Below are positions 1 to 11,765 of a stretch of 64,000 nt of DNA, piece by piece. The notes beneath the pieces are model-generated. The model did no database searches and was not told the origin of the DNA. It saw only the letters and a list, made by a program, of their open reading frames with translations. The stretch covers positions 78,687,168-78,751,167 of the forward strand of contig OX235270.1 of assembly GCA_944472135.2 (NCBI GenBank), in the 5' to 3' direction. Made by a program: the position numbers and the translations under genes. Source of the DNA: Trichobilharzia regenti. Lineage: Eukaryota; Platyhelminthes; Trematoda; Strigeidida; Schistosomatidae. The first letter of the stretch is position 1; each line of letters begins with the position of its first letter.

Positions 1-63
1 CTACCGTCACACTTTCACGTCTGTTCAAACTGTTGGGTATCACCCATATATGTAGGGCTTCAG

Positions 64-284
64 CATACAATTTTGTTTATTATACACGTTGATACTTGTT
101 TCATGAGTTATTTGATTGGACAAAGTTTTTTAAAAACAAAAGATGTCCTTTTTATAAATAAACCTCCGTTATGTTAATTTCGATTAATTTCCCTGAAGAA
201 GTTCGGACCAGATTGCCGAACGGAACGTTGAAATTACTCATTTCAATTTAGCTGAGAATTTACAAATATAATTTTTTACAGATG
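64..284 (+). repeat. PLE-type terminal repeat, copy 1
   Basis: About 215 bp are shared with 54348-54560 at high but imperfect identity, in the same orientation. The shared block contains a hairpin (GTTCGG at 201-206 pairing with CCGAAC at 216-221) between a CTGAAGA-like and a GAAAC-like box, and ends in an AT-rich tail near 279. The layout resembles the terminal repeats of Penelope-like elements, which carry small hammerhead variants. No RT or endonuclease coding is attached, so this is a solitary terminus or a non-autonomous copy. Confidence 0.5.
192..230 (+). ncRNA. Small hammerhead-variant motif (PLE type), core mutated
   Basis: The order is CTGAAGA (193-199), a 6-bp stem (201-206 with 216-221), then GGAAC where GAAAC is expected, then GTTG. 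Stem III would be almost absent, as in the small PLE hammerhead variants reported to cleave as dimers. An extra A lies between the core and the stem. The A-to-G change in the GAAA box should reduce or abolish activity. The assignment rests on motif order only. Confidence 0.35.
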
Positions 285-1675
285 TCTACTTCTCACTCGG
301 CGCCCAATTATTTTGGAACTATTCGGTCAAATCTTGATCACAGTCCATATGAATATATATATATATATTAAGAAACAAATTTCTTAATTGTTTATCGTCT
401 GTAAATAGTTTTCAGCAAAATATATAAAGAAACAATATCAGTTTCTATTGTATCTCCTCAGGTTACAATCCATTATACATTAGTTTACAGATATGTATTA
501 ATTGTAAGCTGACAATGGTGATTTACTAAAGGGAATGACAAGATTATTAAAAATTAGACATTTAATCATAGATAAGATAATACACAATAGTTAAATATGT
601 GGTAATGAGAGTTATGAGAACAGCGTGGTTATGAGAGTTAAGAGACAAGCAAAATAGAAACGACTAAGTAATTCTAAAGTATAAGTGGATAGGTCGAGTT
701 TGAACCACTAAGTCACTGGTCAATGACAGTGATGACGAAATTCAGTAAAAAGGAGATTTAAAAAATGTATGCAGTAAGTATAGTTAGTTAGATCTTATCT
801 GACTATGAGAATCCTTATGGTTATACTGACTTAATCCGAACACAAGCTCTGAAGTTATTTATTTAAATCTGTATATGATCGCCTATAAACAGTATGCAAA
901 TACTAAGCTCTATGATATGATTTGACAGCACGCAACAAATCAGCTTAAATGCTTACCTTTTACCCACTGATCATCGATCACTGTCAATCACATAGAACGA
1001 AATGGACTTTTAGATACTTATTATTTGCTCTCTACGCAGCTACAATGATAGATGTGATGTGATGTATTAGCTAGGCTTTTTAGCTGTATGAATGAGTGGC
1101 TGTAGTGAACTTATTTATAAACTACATTGTCTTCAAGTAGTGCCTAAAATCGTTTACTCCTTATAACGAATAAATGTATGATTCAAAATGAAGTGGACAC
1201 TTCTATATTATTTCCTTCCTGTATTACAAACCTATAAAAATAGAAATTTAAGTCTCGTTATGCTAACTCTAGCATCATTATAAAAATACAGATTGATAAT
1301 TTATGACACCCAGTAGGTTCTTTCGTTATTGATGCTGTTTTTAGACAACACTATCATCTTGTTTATCTGCCTATAATATAACAGTTATCTAATGCTTGTA
1401 AACAAATACTGGGTTGATGTAAACACTTTGGTTGTATTTAGAGTGTGCCACTTTAACAACAGATCTTTTTAAAGCCGAAGTGTTTACTCCTATCAAATAA
1501 TGTTGCAAATGAAAGACACCTGCAAGTTATTTGATACTATCGTCATATAACCATAAATATAAGGGTAGATTACTTGAGAATTATCCCAAGTATATCAGAA
1601 TAAATGTAGTAAATTGCAGTGTAGACTGCGGTATTATAAATCATTCACTGATAAACTGATTTTATTTTCCTTCAC
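285..1675. other. AT-rich stretch without recognised genes
   Basis: I see no open frame, retroelement motif or tRNA-like box here. A short (AT)n run lies at 353-368. The stretch probably belongs to the intron following exon 3 of the minus-strand TMEM26-like gene. Confidence 0.5.
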
Positions 1676-1893
1676 GTTCCCCCATGGAACATAGGGCTTT
1701 AAGCTAGTGGCTTGAAGTTTCTGTAACAATGCTTAATTTTAAAGGATGGGTTTGCTAGCCTCATGCCCAACCTTTCCTCTCTACCAGGATTATTTCTGTC
1801 TTAGAGAGGTAAAGGAGTGCATCGGGCGCGGATCAAACCCCGGACCATGTGCATGGTCGGCGGGCGTCCTAACCAATATGCCAATGATGCACA
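1676..1893 (-). mobile_element. tRNA-headed SINE with an RTE-like 3' tail
   Basis: Read on the minus strand, a tRNA-like head with a box-B-like GGTTTGATCC sits near 1840-1890, followed by a body. The 3' tail (about 1676-1720) carries the 'GCCCTATGTTCC' motif found at the 3' ends of the RTE copies in this window. Sharing a tail with a LINE is how many SINEs recruit the partner LINE's reverse transcriptase. A plus-strand body-plus-tail fragment of the same type is at 30415-30625. Confidence 0.6.
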
Positions 1894-2687
1894 CAAATAA
1901 ACTGATATTTTTTTAATTTGATAAAAGATAAATTCAGAATAAAAGTAGCAGAAATAAATAAAACCTCCTACAAATAGTTGTTTTGATCATGTTGAAGATC
2001 ACTTAAGAACAACTAGTACTAATGTTTATGTGAGTATAGAAAATCTCAGTTTTTAAACTTAAGGCTGCATTTAATATTATCAAAGAAGGATTTAAGTTTT
2101 AAGTATTTGGAAAACGGGATAGTCGATAATAAAAATAATCAAATTGAAAGGGTTGATGACGATGGTAATTTTATGATATCCTATAGTTCCTAGCTGTTCA
2201 CTAGAAACAATCTTATTGCTAAGTTATAATACACCCAGATGCGGATAATTCAACTTGTTTAGTGTAGAAACATACGTAAGGGGAAAGGGAAATTTTATGT
2301 AGCTCAGTATACAAGTTAGTGGATATATTTCATTTGCGTGTACTATAATAAATGAAATAAAATGTCATTCGTAAACCACTCATAAATTATTTGTGGTAGA
2401 CAATTGAACAAATTTCATTTTGTAAGTCAAGGTGAAATATTACTTAGCACACTAGTAATCATCAGGCTTCTGACTAACTCAGTTAGTTCATCTCTCCAGT
2501 AACGAAACATACTGAGTTTATCAGCCAAAACTACGGTTCAGAAACAGTGTCACATAAAACCCCTATTAGTGAGCTAAAAGAGATCCCTCATGTGTGTCAT
2601 TATTTCATCAATATAGCTCATATAGTTAGCCAGAAGATTGAATTTTTAAATATACTTTCAGAAACATGGAGAAATAGAAAATAATAC

Positions 2688-2816
2688 CTGATGTGCTGAT
2701 GTATCACGAGCTGTTCTTTGTGTTCTTGGGGGTTCTGTTGTCGTAGTTATTGTTGTTGTTAAATACACTGAATGTATATACTCCTCGATTTCTTCACCCA
2801 TAATCATCATACTTTC
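2688..2816 (-). CDS. TMEM26: TMEM26-like protein, exon 3 (partial gene)
   Basis: This 129-nt exon (43 codons, phase 0) lies between a TTTAG acceptor (AG at 2818-2817) and a GTATTA donor (GT at 2687-2686). It continues the frame of exon 2 exactly, adding residues 257-299. The peptide has an acidic start (ESMMIMGEEIEEY) and a Thr-rich run, so it is probably a loop between membrane segments and matches the poorly conserved stretch after the third helix in vertebrate TMEM26. Later helices must lie left of position 1; I found no further exon at 1-2687. The exon call rests on splice sites and phase, not on sequence conservation. Confidence 0.6.
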
Positions 2817-4309
2817 CTAAATTGAGGAAATACACTCAATATACATTTACTTAATATATGATAATTATCAAGTGATTTGAAATATAAATAAAAAGTCATT
2901 AGCCTTGAAGAGGTGAATCAATGTTATGCAATCGGAACGTTACGAAATGAACACACACCCCTATGATTTTCAAGTGAGTACAATACTTTGATAAAGCTAT
3001 TAGCATTAAATAGCGAAACGTCAGTAAAAACAATATTGTTTTGTTTTTTATTCACTGAGAAATACAAAAACCTTTATTATAATGAGTAGTTTCGTATTTC
3101 TTGTTGATTGATTACAATGGGCAAAAATGTTCCGTCTCCTAGAATGGGTACTTCGACTATGTCATGGTGATTGGTGACTATCAGTGAAATGAGGAGTGCT
3201 AATTTCGTCATATCCGTAACCCATCGTCTCAATCTCTCTAATATACCCAGTAAGTAATGGTAAGACTCAAACCCAGAACCCATAATTTCAAACGCCATCA
3301 TTCAAAGAAATGTATTTTTACCCTTTTTTCAAACTAGAGCGCTTTTTTTACTTGAAGCTTTATCACAAATTTCGACAACTCATAGATGTTTAAATCATCT
3401 TAGAAAATGAGCAACAGTTTTTATCAATTGTTACGAGGAGAACTGGAAGTTGTTCAGTTTTTGAAGTAAGAGCACGTGCCAAAGTGGCCTAAATAATTAT
3501 TGCCTTCTTAAAGTGTAATAAGAACAAGTGGTAGTAAGCCAAATCTATGTTATCTGATTGAACTTTGTTCGTGACTAAATCCATCTAAAATTAGTATATA
3601 TATATACATATGTTTTGCTTGGAAGTTAACTTGGATTATACCAATAAGTTATGTCAACTTTATTATTATTAAGTCTACAAAAATATTGTAGATATGATAT
3701 TGTAGAACAATCCTTGATAGATTGTGAATTCTTTTATCATTTCAGTTATGAGAAAGACATAGTCCAGCGAAGAAAATTTCTTTTATCAATAAACTTATCT
3801 TCTGAGGGTATACAGTCGCATTTCTAATGAGTAGAATGTCTAGCAGTCTATTATTAGACAATAGTGACAGCTAATAGTTGCCAAGGTGTGTTCTCTAATG
3901 ACAGGAAAAATGTAGCGCCATATTAGATGGAAAATAAACTGAGTGCCTACCTGACAAGTGTAAAGAAAAACAACTAACTAACTAATAATAATAAAAGTAT
4001 CCTATCAAATTTCAAATCTTTACTTTCGTTGTCAGGTTAACTATTCCGTGGTAATTTTGCTACTGTCAGAAACTAAATCATGGTAGGTACATGAATTTTT
4101 ACCTTATTTAGTATTCAATAATAAGACTGTTGCACGTTCTAGTAAATGTATATGTGACTGTACATTTACTGAAGAACTGTCTTTTATTATTTGTCAGCGT
4201 AGCTTGTTTCTAGTACCTTACAGTTTCTAAGATGGTACAGAATAACGACGCATAGTTTCTAGCTCAGATAAATTTAACTAGTGAAGTAATGTAGTTAGTT
4301 ATAACTTAC
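2817..4309 (-). other. Intron 2 of the TMEM26-like gene
   Basis: GT-AG intron of 1,493 bp between exons 2 and 3. It holds a decayed tRNA-like stretch (minus, about 3230-3300, with a box-B-like GGGTTTGAGTC) that gives a chance 74-codon frame, and a dispersed repeat at 3765-3860 shared with 52544-52660. A GAAACGTC-containing hairpin at about 2990-3025 may be a remnant of a PLE terminal repeat. Confidence 0.55.
3765..3860 (+). repeat. Dispersed repeat, copy 1
   Basis: About 100 bp are similar to 52544-52660 in the same orientation, including AGCGAAGAAAATTT and a later block around GTCTATTATT. Identity is moderate. The family was not recognised; it could be a fragment of a PLE or SINE. Confidence 0.45.
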
Positions 4310-4496
4310 ATTTTCACGTGACATCATTGGAATTTTATCAATCCACATTGGTTGTGAGTATGCTGGAGTAGAATTTCGAGCTGATATTAATTCATATAAT
4401 GCAGAAGCGTTATTAGCTTGATCCATATGATGTAATTCAATAATCCAGATTGGCGGACAAGCACAGATAAGGTAGGTGAAGTTGCATAAGGAAAAC
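4310..4496 (-). CDS. TMEM26: TMEM26-like protein, exon 2
   Basis: This 187-nt exon starts after a TTTTAG acceptor (AG at 4498-4497) and ends at a GTAAGT donor (4309-4304). Its first base completes the Trp codon split by exon 1, and 62 full codons follow, so exon 3 begins in phase 0. Residues 195-256 start with a hydrophobic helix (FSLCNFTYLICACPPIWIIE) followed by ELHHMDQ. This matches the conserved WFSP...LYLIS...PSLWLLELHH region of vertebrate TMEM26, with the W-F junction exactly at the splice. The rest is a hydrophilic loop. The match across the splice junction is the strongest evidence for this gene. Confidence 0.85.
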
Positions 4497-6264
4497 CTAA
4501 AATTATCAAACAAAGCAATAACTTTAATTTGGTAGTAAGAAATGCTGATAGAGTTTATTGGAGTTGTAACCAATAGTCTAGATGTAAGCCTCAACTGTTC
4601 AATAAATTCCAGTGTTCCACAATGGATAACAACAAATGAAAGTACATATCCATGTGAAATTTGTCCACTGAGAAGCGAATCAGTTTATTACAAATGTGTG
4701 TCTGTCAAGTAGGTGTTCACAAGAAAGGATATATTTGAATTCTAGTGATATTTGTAGAAAAATCATTTCTACTGATCACGTAAATTCAATAGAATGTCGT
4801 ATTCATACATTTACATATAGACGTCATCTACTTCGTTCCGACCTAAATTGTCCCTCTTCAGAGTAGATTTTGTTTATCTTCTAATTTTAAAAATTTTGTA
4901 CTGCTTTCTAAGGTTTATTTATACACAGTATAAACTATTTTGTATATAACATAAACTGTTTTTTATTATCATTTGATATTTACCTATGAATAAAAAAAAT
5001 TACAAATTTTTTTTATCTAAATTAGTTTTATTATTTTTATACTGTACATGTTTGTTTTCACTGAACCTTACTTATATTGCACAATGTCACCAATTGTACT
5101 GATTCACTTTGCTGCATGTATGACATACATAAATGTTGGATTTAGTCATCTGTTTCTTATGATAGACAGGAAAAACAAATTGATTCTCTGAAATTTCAAT
5201 TGAATTCCATTGTCTGTGAGACTGAGTGCACTGATACTTGCTGATTGCGACAGTTCACCTACGTGTTATGACTTAAAATTAGAGAAATGTGGACTCATAT
5301 TTTCAAAATGATTAAGTCATTCAAATGAATAGTTTTCACTGTTCGTACAAAAAACAACAACATACTTCCTACAAAAAACCTGCATTTGTCAGCAGAATGT
5401 CAAAATAACGAGACTATGCATTAATCAACGTATACTTGTGATTGATGATCCAGTGAAAGTTTAGTTACGTTGAACGTGTAATATGAATGAAACTGATTAT
5501 CTAGCCATCTGTATCTAGTGAATTTCAGTTCAGCGTCCTGTAACTTGTAAGGTGGAAAACTGATGCCTAAAATTACAAACACGTTTCTTTTCCTGATCCA
5601 GAATGCTTAAACTCCAAGCTTTCACTGTCATTCCAGAAAACACACTTCTCAGGTTTAAATTCAAGAATAAATACGGAATAGTAATGAAGTCGTCAGTATG
5701 AATCCTAAGCATTATCAAAGCATCTATTCATTGAATCATTCTTCAAATATAACACCAGTGTCACTTTTTGAATTTTCCCTAAATGTTTACGAAAGATGCT
5801 TTCCGATATCTGCTAATGCTCTTCACCGGTTCCAGTGTCTTCTCTGGCTACCTTATTAACAAGCATAGGGCTTTTGAAGTATAGGATTTTGATTACTACT
5901 ATAGAATCAGGGATGCATTTGAGCGAAAATCATGCTATCATTATCAGCACACTGTAAAACCAACACGTTTGGTTTGTCAGTGGAAGCTGATTCACTCACG
6001 ATCTCACTCCTGTTTTAATAACTCAATGCACTTCAGCACCTTAAGCAGGTCAGATAGTTATTTTTTTCTTTAAATCCCTTAGTTTTCCTTATTCATAACT
6101 GCCGGAACCCCAGAAGTAAACTGTTTTTAAAAGATAACAAGATAACAAAATGACAATACATGAATACATTATGAGTTCACTGCCATTAAATAAATCTACG
6201 GAGACTAATTTTTGATTTATAACTCGACAATAACTTCCTTGACAAACTTCAAACTAATCTTCCA

Positions 6265-6447
6265 ATGAAAATTGTACAGGATGAACTATTATATATTTGT
6301 TTACTAGATAGTTTTACAACACAGGAAGAAAATGTTATGATGTCTAGTAACATTTTTTTAAACTCTAAACCACGAGTTAACAAAAGTTCATGGTCATTAT
6401 CATCAGAGGAAATGATAAGTCTTAAAAAGTTGTTGAAAAAAAAATAA
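6265..6447 (+). CDS. Unrecognised short ORF in intron 1
   Basis: A 60-codon frame with balanced composition, ending in a Lys-rich tail (KKLLKKK) and TAA. The frame stays open about 14 codons upstream of the ATG to a TAA stop, with no AG acceptor between, so it does not look like an internal exon. I do not recognise the protein. It may be a fragment of a processed copy or a chance frame. Confidence 0.15.
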   Translation: MKIVQDELLYICLLDSFTTQEENVMMSSNIFLNSKPRVNKSSWSLSSEEMISLKKLLKKK

Positions 6448-7264
6448 AACAGGTTATTTTTTCTCTTTTCTTTATTTATCTTCCTACGCAAAACTTTAAT
6501 AATACAGTTAGACAGATATAGCACTGTTTCCGAATAACTTTAAAGTACACACAAAAATTATGGCTAATACATAACGAATATAAACAAAACTGAAAAACAA
6601 AAACATTCAGATTTCCTTGTCAGCCTACTTAAGATGGTTACATCAAAATTGTTAAATGTCTTTATCGAAATGTTTACAAACAAAAAATATGCATGAAATG
6701 AAAATGTGAATGAAAAACAACAAATAATTAATTGAAGAATGATAAATTGTGTTGTGATTATAAATAATCAGGTGTATTCGAAACTTCAATTAGTAAATTA
6801 TACTGTTTGGCTGTAATAAATACATTAGTGAGTAATTAAGTATTATTACAGTGTCCAAGTTTTTCACACATATAAAAGTACTTTTTAACCAATTTTCTGT
6901 AGATGGCCGATAGTATAATGATAATAGTACACAAGTTTAAAACTTGGCAAACTATTTCATTATTTGACAAACAGCAGAGCATCACTCTTCATCGTAATGA
7001 AACGCTTAGGAGTAGCTTTGCTTTTGGTTGCAAACGGGAAATTAGATGATGTAAAATAAACGAAATGTATGTTATATGATGCTGTTTTGCACTAATGTTT
7101 TTTGTTCTGACGTTAAATGGTGAAAAAATTATTATGCTAGGACTCAGTGACAGTTTCTATTAGGGGACTTCTGGTAACAATATACTCACGCTTATCGAGC
7201 TCATAGGTTATACAGATATGGTAAGATATGTATGCAATTATATGGAAATTGGTTTACAGTTATT

Positions 7265-7480
7265 TTCCCCTCAGTACAGGTGACAGCCGAAGGGGGACAT
7301 CTTCTGTCCTCATAGTATTCTAGTCAACACGAACTGTGTGGTACAGATTCGTCTGAGCACAACTGCTTATTGCATCGTAGTTAGTTAGATTAGATAGAAT
7401 ACCAGGTTTGCAACTGGCTTTGAACCACCGAATTCCATGTTACCAACCTGCTGCTCTACATGCTGGGCTAAGATAAGTAA
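7265..7480 (-). mobile_element. Decayed tRNA-derived SINE (distinct family)
   Basis: On the minus strand, about 7475-7400 contains a box-A-like TAGCCCAGCATGTAGAGC and a box-B-like GGTTCAAAGCC at tRNA-like spacing. The head differs from the other SINE families in the window. The remaining body to about 7265 is unrecognised. Confidence 0.4.
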
Positions 7481-8160
7481 CCAGCGCTTAGATGTTCAAT
7501 TCGCCTATATTCTTGATAGTTTTTTTTGGGTGTGGTGAATGTCTGCTCATAATCACCTCACTAGCCAGAATAATCAGTCGACCACATGTTCTGATGGGGA
7601 CATTAAAACATACTTGTTGATTTGAAAACACATCTGTTCAGTTTAAACCATACTTTTGCAAAATATCAGCAAAGTACAAGTTCAGTTCCGGCTGAAACAT
7701 CCAAATTTTTCCAGTTAAGCGTTTCGAAGGAAATGTAAATATAATCTATGCATAACTACTCTTATTTCTTTTCATCAAAGCTTTTGGACAAGGTAAATAA
7801 AAGCTGTGGTGAGATAAGATGAAAACTATTTAGTACTTTCTGACAGTTATTTGCTTTGATAAAATATAATTAAGCTTTTTGAAGTGATTTTGCTGCAATC
7901 ACCTTATTTTTTGATTGCAATTTGTTTCAGCCTGCTTCGCAAATAATAATTCTGCGCAACACTGACTAAGTTATTTCCCTGCTTCACCTACTGATGTCAA
8001 GACAGGGAAATGATATTTTGCCTTATCAGTGACTCCTAGGATTCGGAAAATTTCAACTTAAAAAAGAATGATTTCTTTACGATTTGTTATGTAATATGCC
8101 AAACCCTGAAGTGAAAAAATCAAACCTATCGGTGGCTCCTTAGTGATTACCTTGTACATA

Positions 8161-8356
8161 AATTTTTTTTATTATTTTTGATTACAGATTGATTCCACAC
8201 AGTACTTTTCGTACAAGTATGGAATTTTCAGCATGGATATCGGTAGCCCAAATTTCGCAGGCCGACCATTGATATCAGGTGTGCGTCGGCAGGGGATCGA
8301 ACCTCGGACCATGTGCATGGTTGGCGAGAGTCCTAACCACTGTGCCACCAATGCAC
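8161..8356 (-). mobile_element. SINE-D copy (tRNA-headed, no ribozyme)
   Basis: Minus-strand insertion of about 195 bp. The tRNA-like head is at the right (box A in GGCACAGTGGTTAGGACTC, box B GGTTCGATCCC), the body has CCGATATCCATGCTGAAAA, and an A-rich tail forms the poly-T start at 8163-8175. Related copies are at 11062-11262, 16396-16585, 17764-17920 and 38918-39117. Such elements are transcribed by RNA polymerase III and borrow LINE machinery. The 76-codon frame across it is not a gene. Confidence 0.75.
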
Positions 8357-9289
8357 ATTGATATACTTGAAATAATCTCAATTTAGAGTTTAATAAATTC
8401 AAAATCTATACTATTAACAATATTCCCTGTGGAAATTACTTTTGAGATAAGCATATTTTGTCTACTAGCTCTAGTTTGATTTTTATCAAAGTTAACAAGA
8501 TTGTCTCTTCTCATGAGAACTGTATTCCACCTGTAGTCGTTTAGGTTGACTCATTCTTTTGTTCAAAGTCGGAAACTGTTTGGTCATCTTAATGAATATA
8601 TAGTGGGTACAGAAGAACACTGCACTTTCCACAGTTTATCTGCATAAAGACCATATTTATTCATATACTTGTGTTTTCACTTATTACAGTCATTAAATGT
8701 AAAACCTTCCCCAATGTATTAATCCTCATATCAAAGGTGTTGTAATGTCCTAAGATTTTTATGAACCTGTACGCTTACAGATAATTACTTCAAAACTACA
8801 TGAATTAATAAATAAATTGTTCAGTAAATAATATTCAAAAAATATTTTATGCCTTTATTAAAACAAAGTATTTAGTAAGTCGAACTCACATCTTATAAAT
8901 GACACGAGAGATAACTGTTATAACTGTCATGACATGGAATGTTTATTTTTAAAAGTACCTATTTTTGGTAGAGTATGCTTTGATAAAAGTGTTCCCATGT
9001 TGGCGTTATATTCACAGTTAATGGCATTCCGAATCTGTGGCACGTGTTCATAACAGTGTGATTTTTACTTGTGATTATTTTGACTGTATCAGTGGTAGGT
9101 ATAAATCAAACGTCATGAATTCCCATGACGGGATAAATATATACAGAGTAATTATAATTCATCTTTTGGATATCACTGGAAGGCAGTAACCATCGTATGT
9201 GGGAACAGAAGTAAAATTTTCAAGAAACTGTATAGCATTTCATTTTAGGTAAAATTAGTGTAAGAGACTCATTATCAAATCATTAGGCA

Positions 9290-10600
9290 AAAGGTTCATT
9301 TGATCTGACCGATATGTTAGACACCTGGAACATTAAGGAAAAGGTTATGTGCTCAATCGACATAGCATCTTTATTCACTAATGTTCCTCTTCATGAAACT
9401 ATTGGTTTCATTTGCGATTACATCAGAAGCAATGGGATGAACTTGTCTATTCCTGTCATTTATATCAGAGACATTATCTTAATGTGTACAAAAAATATTA
9501 GATTCACCTTCCAAGAAAAGGCATACAAACAAGTCAATGGTGTTGCGATGAGGAGCGCTCTTGGGCCCGTATTAGCAGATATATTCATGTCGAAATTAGA
9601 GAAGCAAATGCAAGGTATGCTTGGAGAATTTATGCTATATAAACGTTATGTAGATGATACTCTTATTATTGGTAATAATAGTAAATCTATTGAGAACGTT
9701 ATTACTCTATTCAATCATATTCATCCAAATATCCGAGTGACTTCCGAACTCGAATAGAATAACAAACTTGGTTTCCTTGATATTACAATGACCAGGAGAG
9801 ATGATGGAACGATTCAGCAATCTATTTTTCGGAGACAGACAATATCTTCATTTTACCAGTTTTGTTCCTATCCAGTACAAACGTTCCCTAGTGAAATGTT
9901 TGTTCTCAAGGGCCCGAAAAATATGCACGAGTGACACATTGATGGATGCGTTTCGACATATACATTCAGTTTTATTAGCTAATGGTTATCCGGAGAACTT
10001 TATCACTTGTCACAGTAAAGAAAAACTATATTTCGAAAAGACAGCCTCTGTACCAAAGAAAGCTATCTTAATTCACCTTGAATAGTAATTCAAGGGTGAC
10101 CAGATTATGCAGTTGACAGCTCAAAGACTTCGGTCAGCCATCAAACACACATTCTACGCCGCATCTCTTTTTCTCACTTGCCGAACATTTTCGATCTCTG
10201 TACCTACGATTAAAGGACGGAATTCTGTGGACTCTACTTCAAACTGTATCTACAAGTTCACCTGCAGTTGTGGTTACACCTATATAGGTAGAACCAACAG
10301 AATGTCCCAATATTGTCGTAAAGAACATGTTCCAAAATGGTTATCAAAACTTATCGAAAATCACAATGCGAATAATCTGAATAGAAATCCAGTATCATTC
10401 ATTGCAAAACACTTATTAATATCAGGTCACAAAATCAATATTAATGACTGTTTCACAATTATTTCACACAACTCTAATTCAAGGTTATTGAAGGTGATGG
10501 AAGCACTTTGGATTAATCACATGCAGCCTAAACTGTGTGTACAAAAACAGTAGACTTCAAACTTCGGTTACCCTGGACTACTTGACCTATTTAAATATGA
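9290..10600 (+). mobile_element. Penelope-like element, 5'-truncated and frameshifted
   Basis: RT palm, thumb and GIY-YIG endonuclease follow each other on the plus strand in the order typical of endonuclease-bearing PLEs. The N-terminal RT region is missing or decayed before about 9314, and no terminal repeats were recognised. The 3' side ends within about 80 bp of the RTE fragment starting at 10683. Confidence 0.8.
9314..10553 (+). pseudogene. PLE reverse transcriptase with GIY-YIG endonuclease, broken
   Basis: The first frame (9314-9757) carries RT motif A (SIDIASLFTNVPLHE), motif B (QVNGVAMRSALGPVLADIF, with Arg and Ala where Gly and Pro are usual) and the catalytic YVDD box (about 9651-9662, in KRYVDDTLIIG). 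It runs into a TAG at 9757, and the downstream product continues in another frame from about 9801 (thumb, YLHFTSF...KRSLVKCLF). Two in-frame stops near 10083-10088 follow, then 10107-10553 gives the endonuclease with CSCGYTYIGRTNR, EHVPKW and a C-terminal QPKLCVQKQ. The family reverse transcribes its RNA at a target cut by the GIY-YIG domain. At least one frameshift and two stops make this copy inactive. Confidence 0.85.
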
Positions 10601-10682
10601 CTGGTCATTAGTATGTACTTTTGTTTTTTATATAACTGAGTAATTGTCATGATCATTATTTTATCATTGTTAACCATGTTAG

Positions 10683-11764
10683 TTAGTGAGGACGGGAGGG
10701 AGGCAAGGCTGTCTACTATCGCCAATGATCTTCCTGATTTCAGTAGACTGGATAATGCGATAAACAACGGCCAATGAGGAAACAGGCATAAAATGGACTC
10801 ACACAAAAACTTGGAGGGTCTGAACTTCACCGATGACATATGTCTGATTTCCCACAAACTGGAAGATATGTAAGTGAGAAGCAACAAGTTGGCAGAAGAA
10901 GCATCAAAGATAGGACTTCCTTTAGGTGAACTTAGATAAAACAGAGGTGATGAAGATTCCTTGCCAACACCAACAGCAACAACATTAACAGACAACAATC
11001 AGCATAAATGGGAGGAACCTGAAAGAAACAACCTCCTTCACCTATCTACCTCGGAAGCATCGTTTTATTTATTCTTTATTCTTGATTACAGCTTGATTCC
11101 ACACCGTATTTTTAGTGCAAGTGTGGAAATTTCAGCATGGATATCGTCAGCCCGAAATTCGCAGGCCGACCATAAATATCAGGTGTGCGTCGGCGTGGGC
11201 TCGAACCCCGGACCATGTGCATGGTTGGCGAGAGTCCTAACCACTGTGCCACCGACGAGGATACCAAAACCAGAGTCAGAAAAGCAAGACAAGCTTTCAT
11301 TACTCTCAAGTCTGTGTGGAGGTCGACAGCACTCAGCATCAAAAATAAAATTTTCAACTCCAGTGTGAAGTCAGTCAGTGCTACTCACGGATCAGAGACT
11401 TGCGTTGCGCGTCATAAAGAGCATCTCAAACAAACTAGAGACCTTCATTAACAGTTGTCTTCGCTCAATACTCAAGATCAGATGGCCGGCGAGAAAAGAT
11501 CAGCATCGGGGATCTCTGGCAATGAGCGAACCAACTCAGCAGGAACCGATTGTGAAACAAATAGACAGGAACAAAAAGGAGATGGATTGGCTGGTCATAC
11601 TCTGAGGGAACCATCAAGTGACATCACTAGACAAGCCACTGCTCGAGTGGAACCCGAAAGGGAGGCGGCGAGTTGGTCGTCAGTGTGAGGGTGAGGTGAC
11701 TTGGAGGAGGTCATGTGAAGAGGAGATGAAAGCGTGTGGGCAGACTTGGAGCGGGGTGAAAAAG
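10683..11764 (+). mobile_element. RTE-A LINE fragment, truncated at both ends
   Basis: The left end starts in RT motif B (VRTG.RQGC.LSP) and runs through the C-terminal domain. Stretches correspond to 41805-42720, and the 3' part (11390-11640) is nearly identical to 42345-42600 and 51027-51280. A SINE-D copy is nested at 11062-11262 and replaces a few bases of the element. The copy ends around GGGGTGAAAAAG without the usual 3' tail, so the 3' end was lost. The open frames here are shadows or remnants. Confidence 0.8.
11062..11262 (-). mobile_element. SINE-D copy nested in RTE-A
   Basis: A full minus-strand SINE-D: T-rich left end at 11062-11085, body, and tRNA-like head ending in the complement of GGTGGCACAGTGG near 11262. 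It interrupts RTE sequence that is continuous at 42160-42220, with a small target deletion. It is therefore younger than the RTE insertion. Confidence 0.75.
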
Positions 11765-11765
11765 T

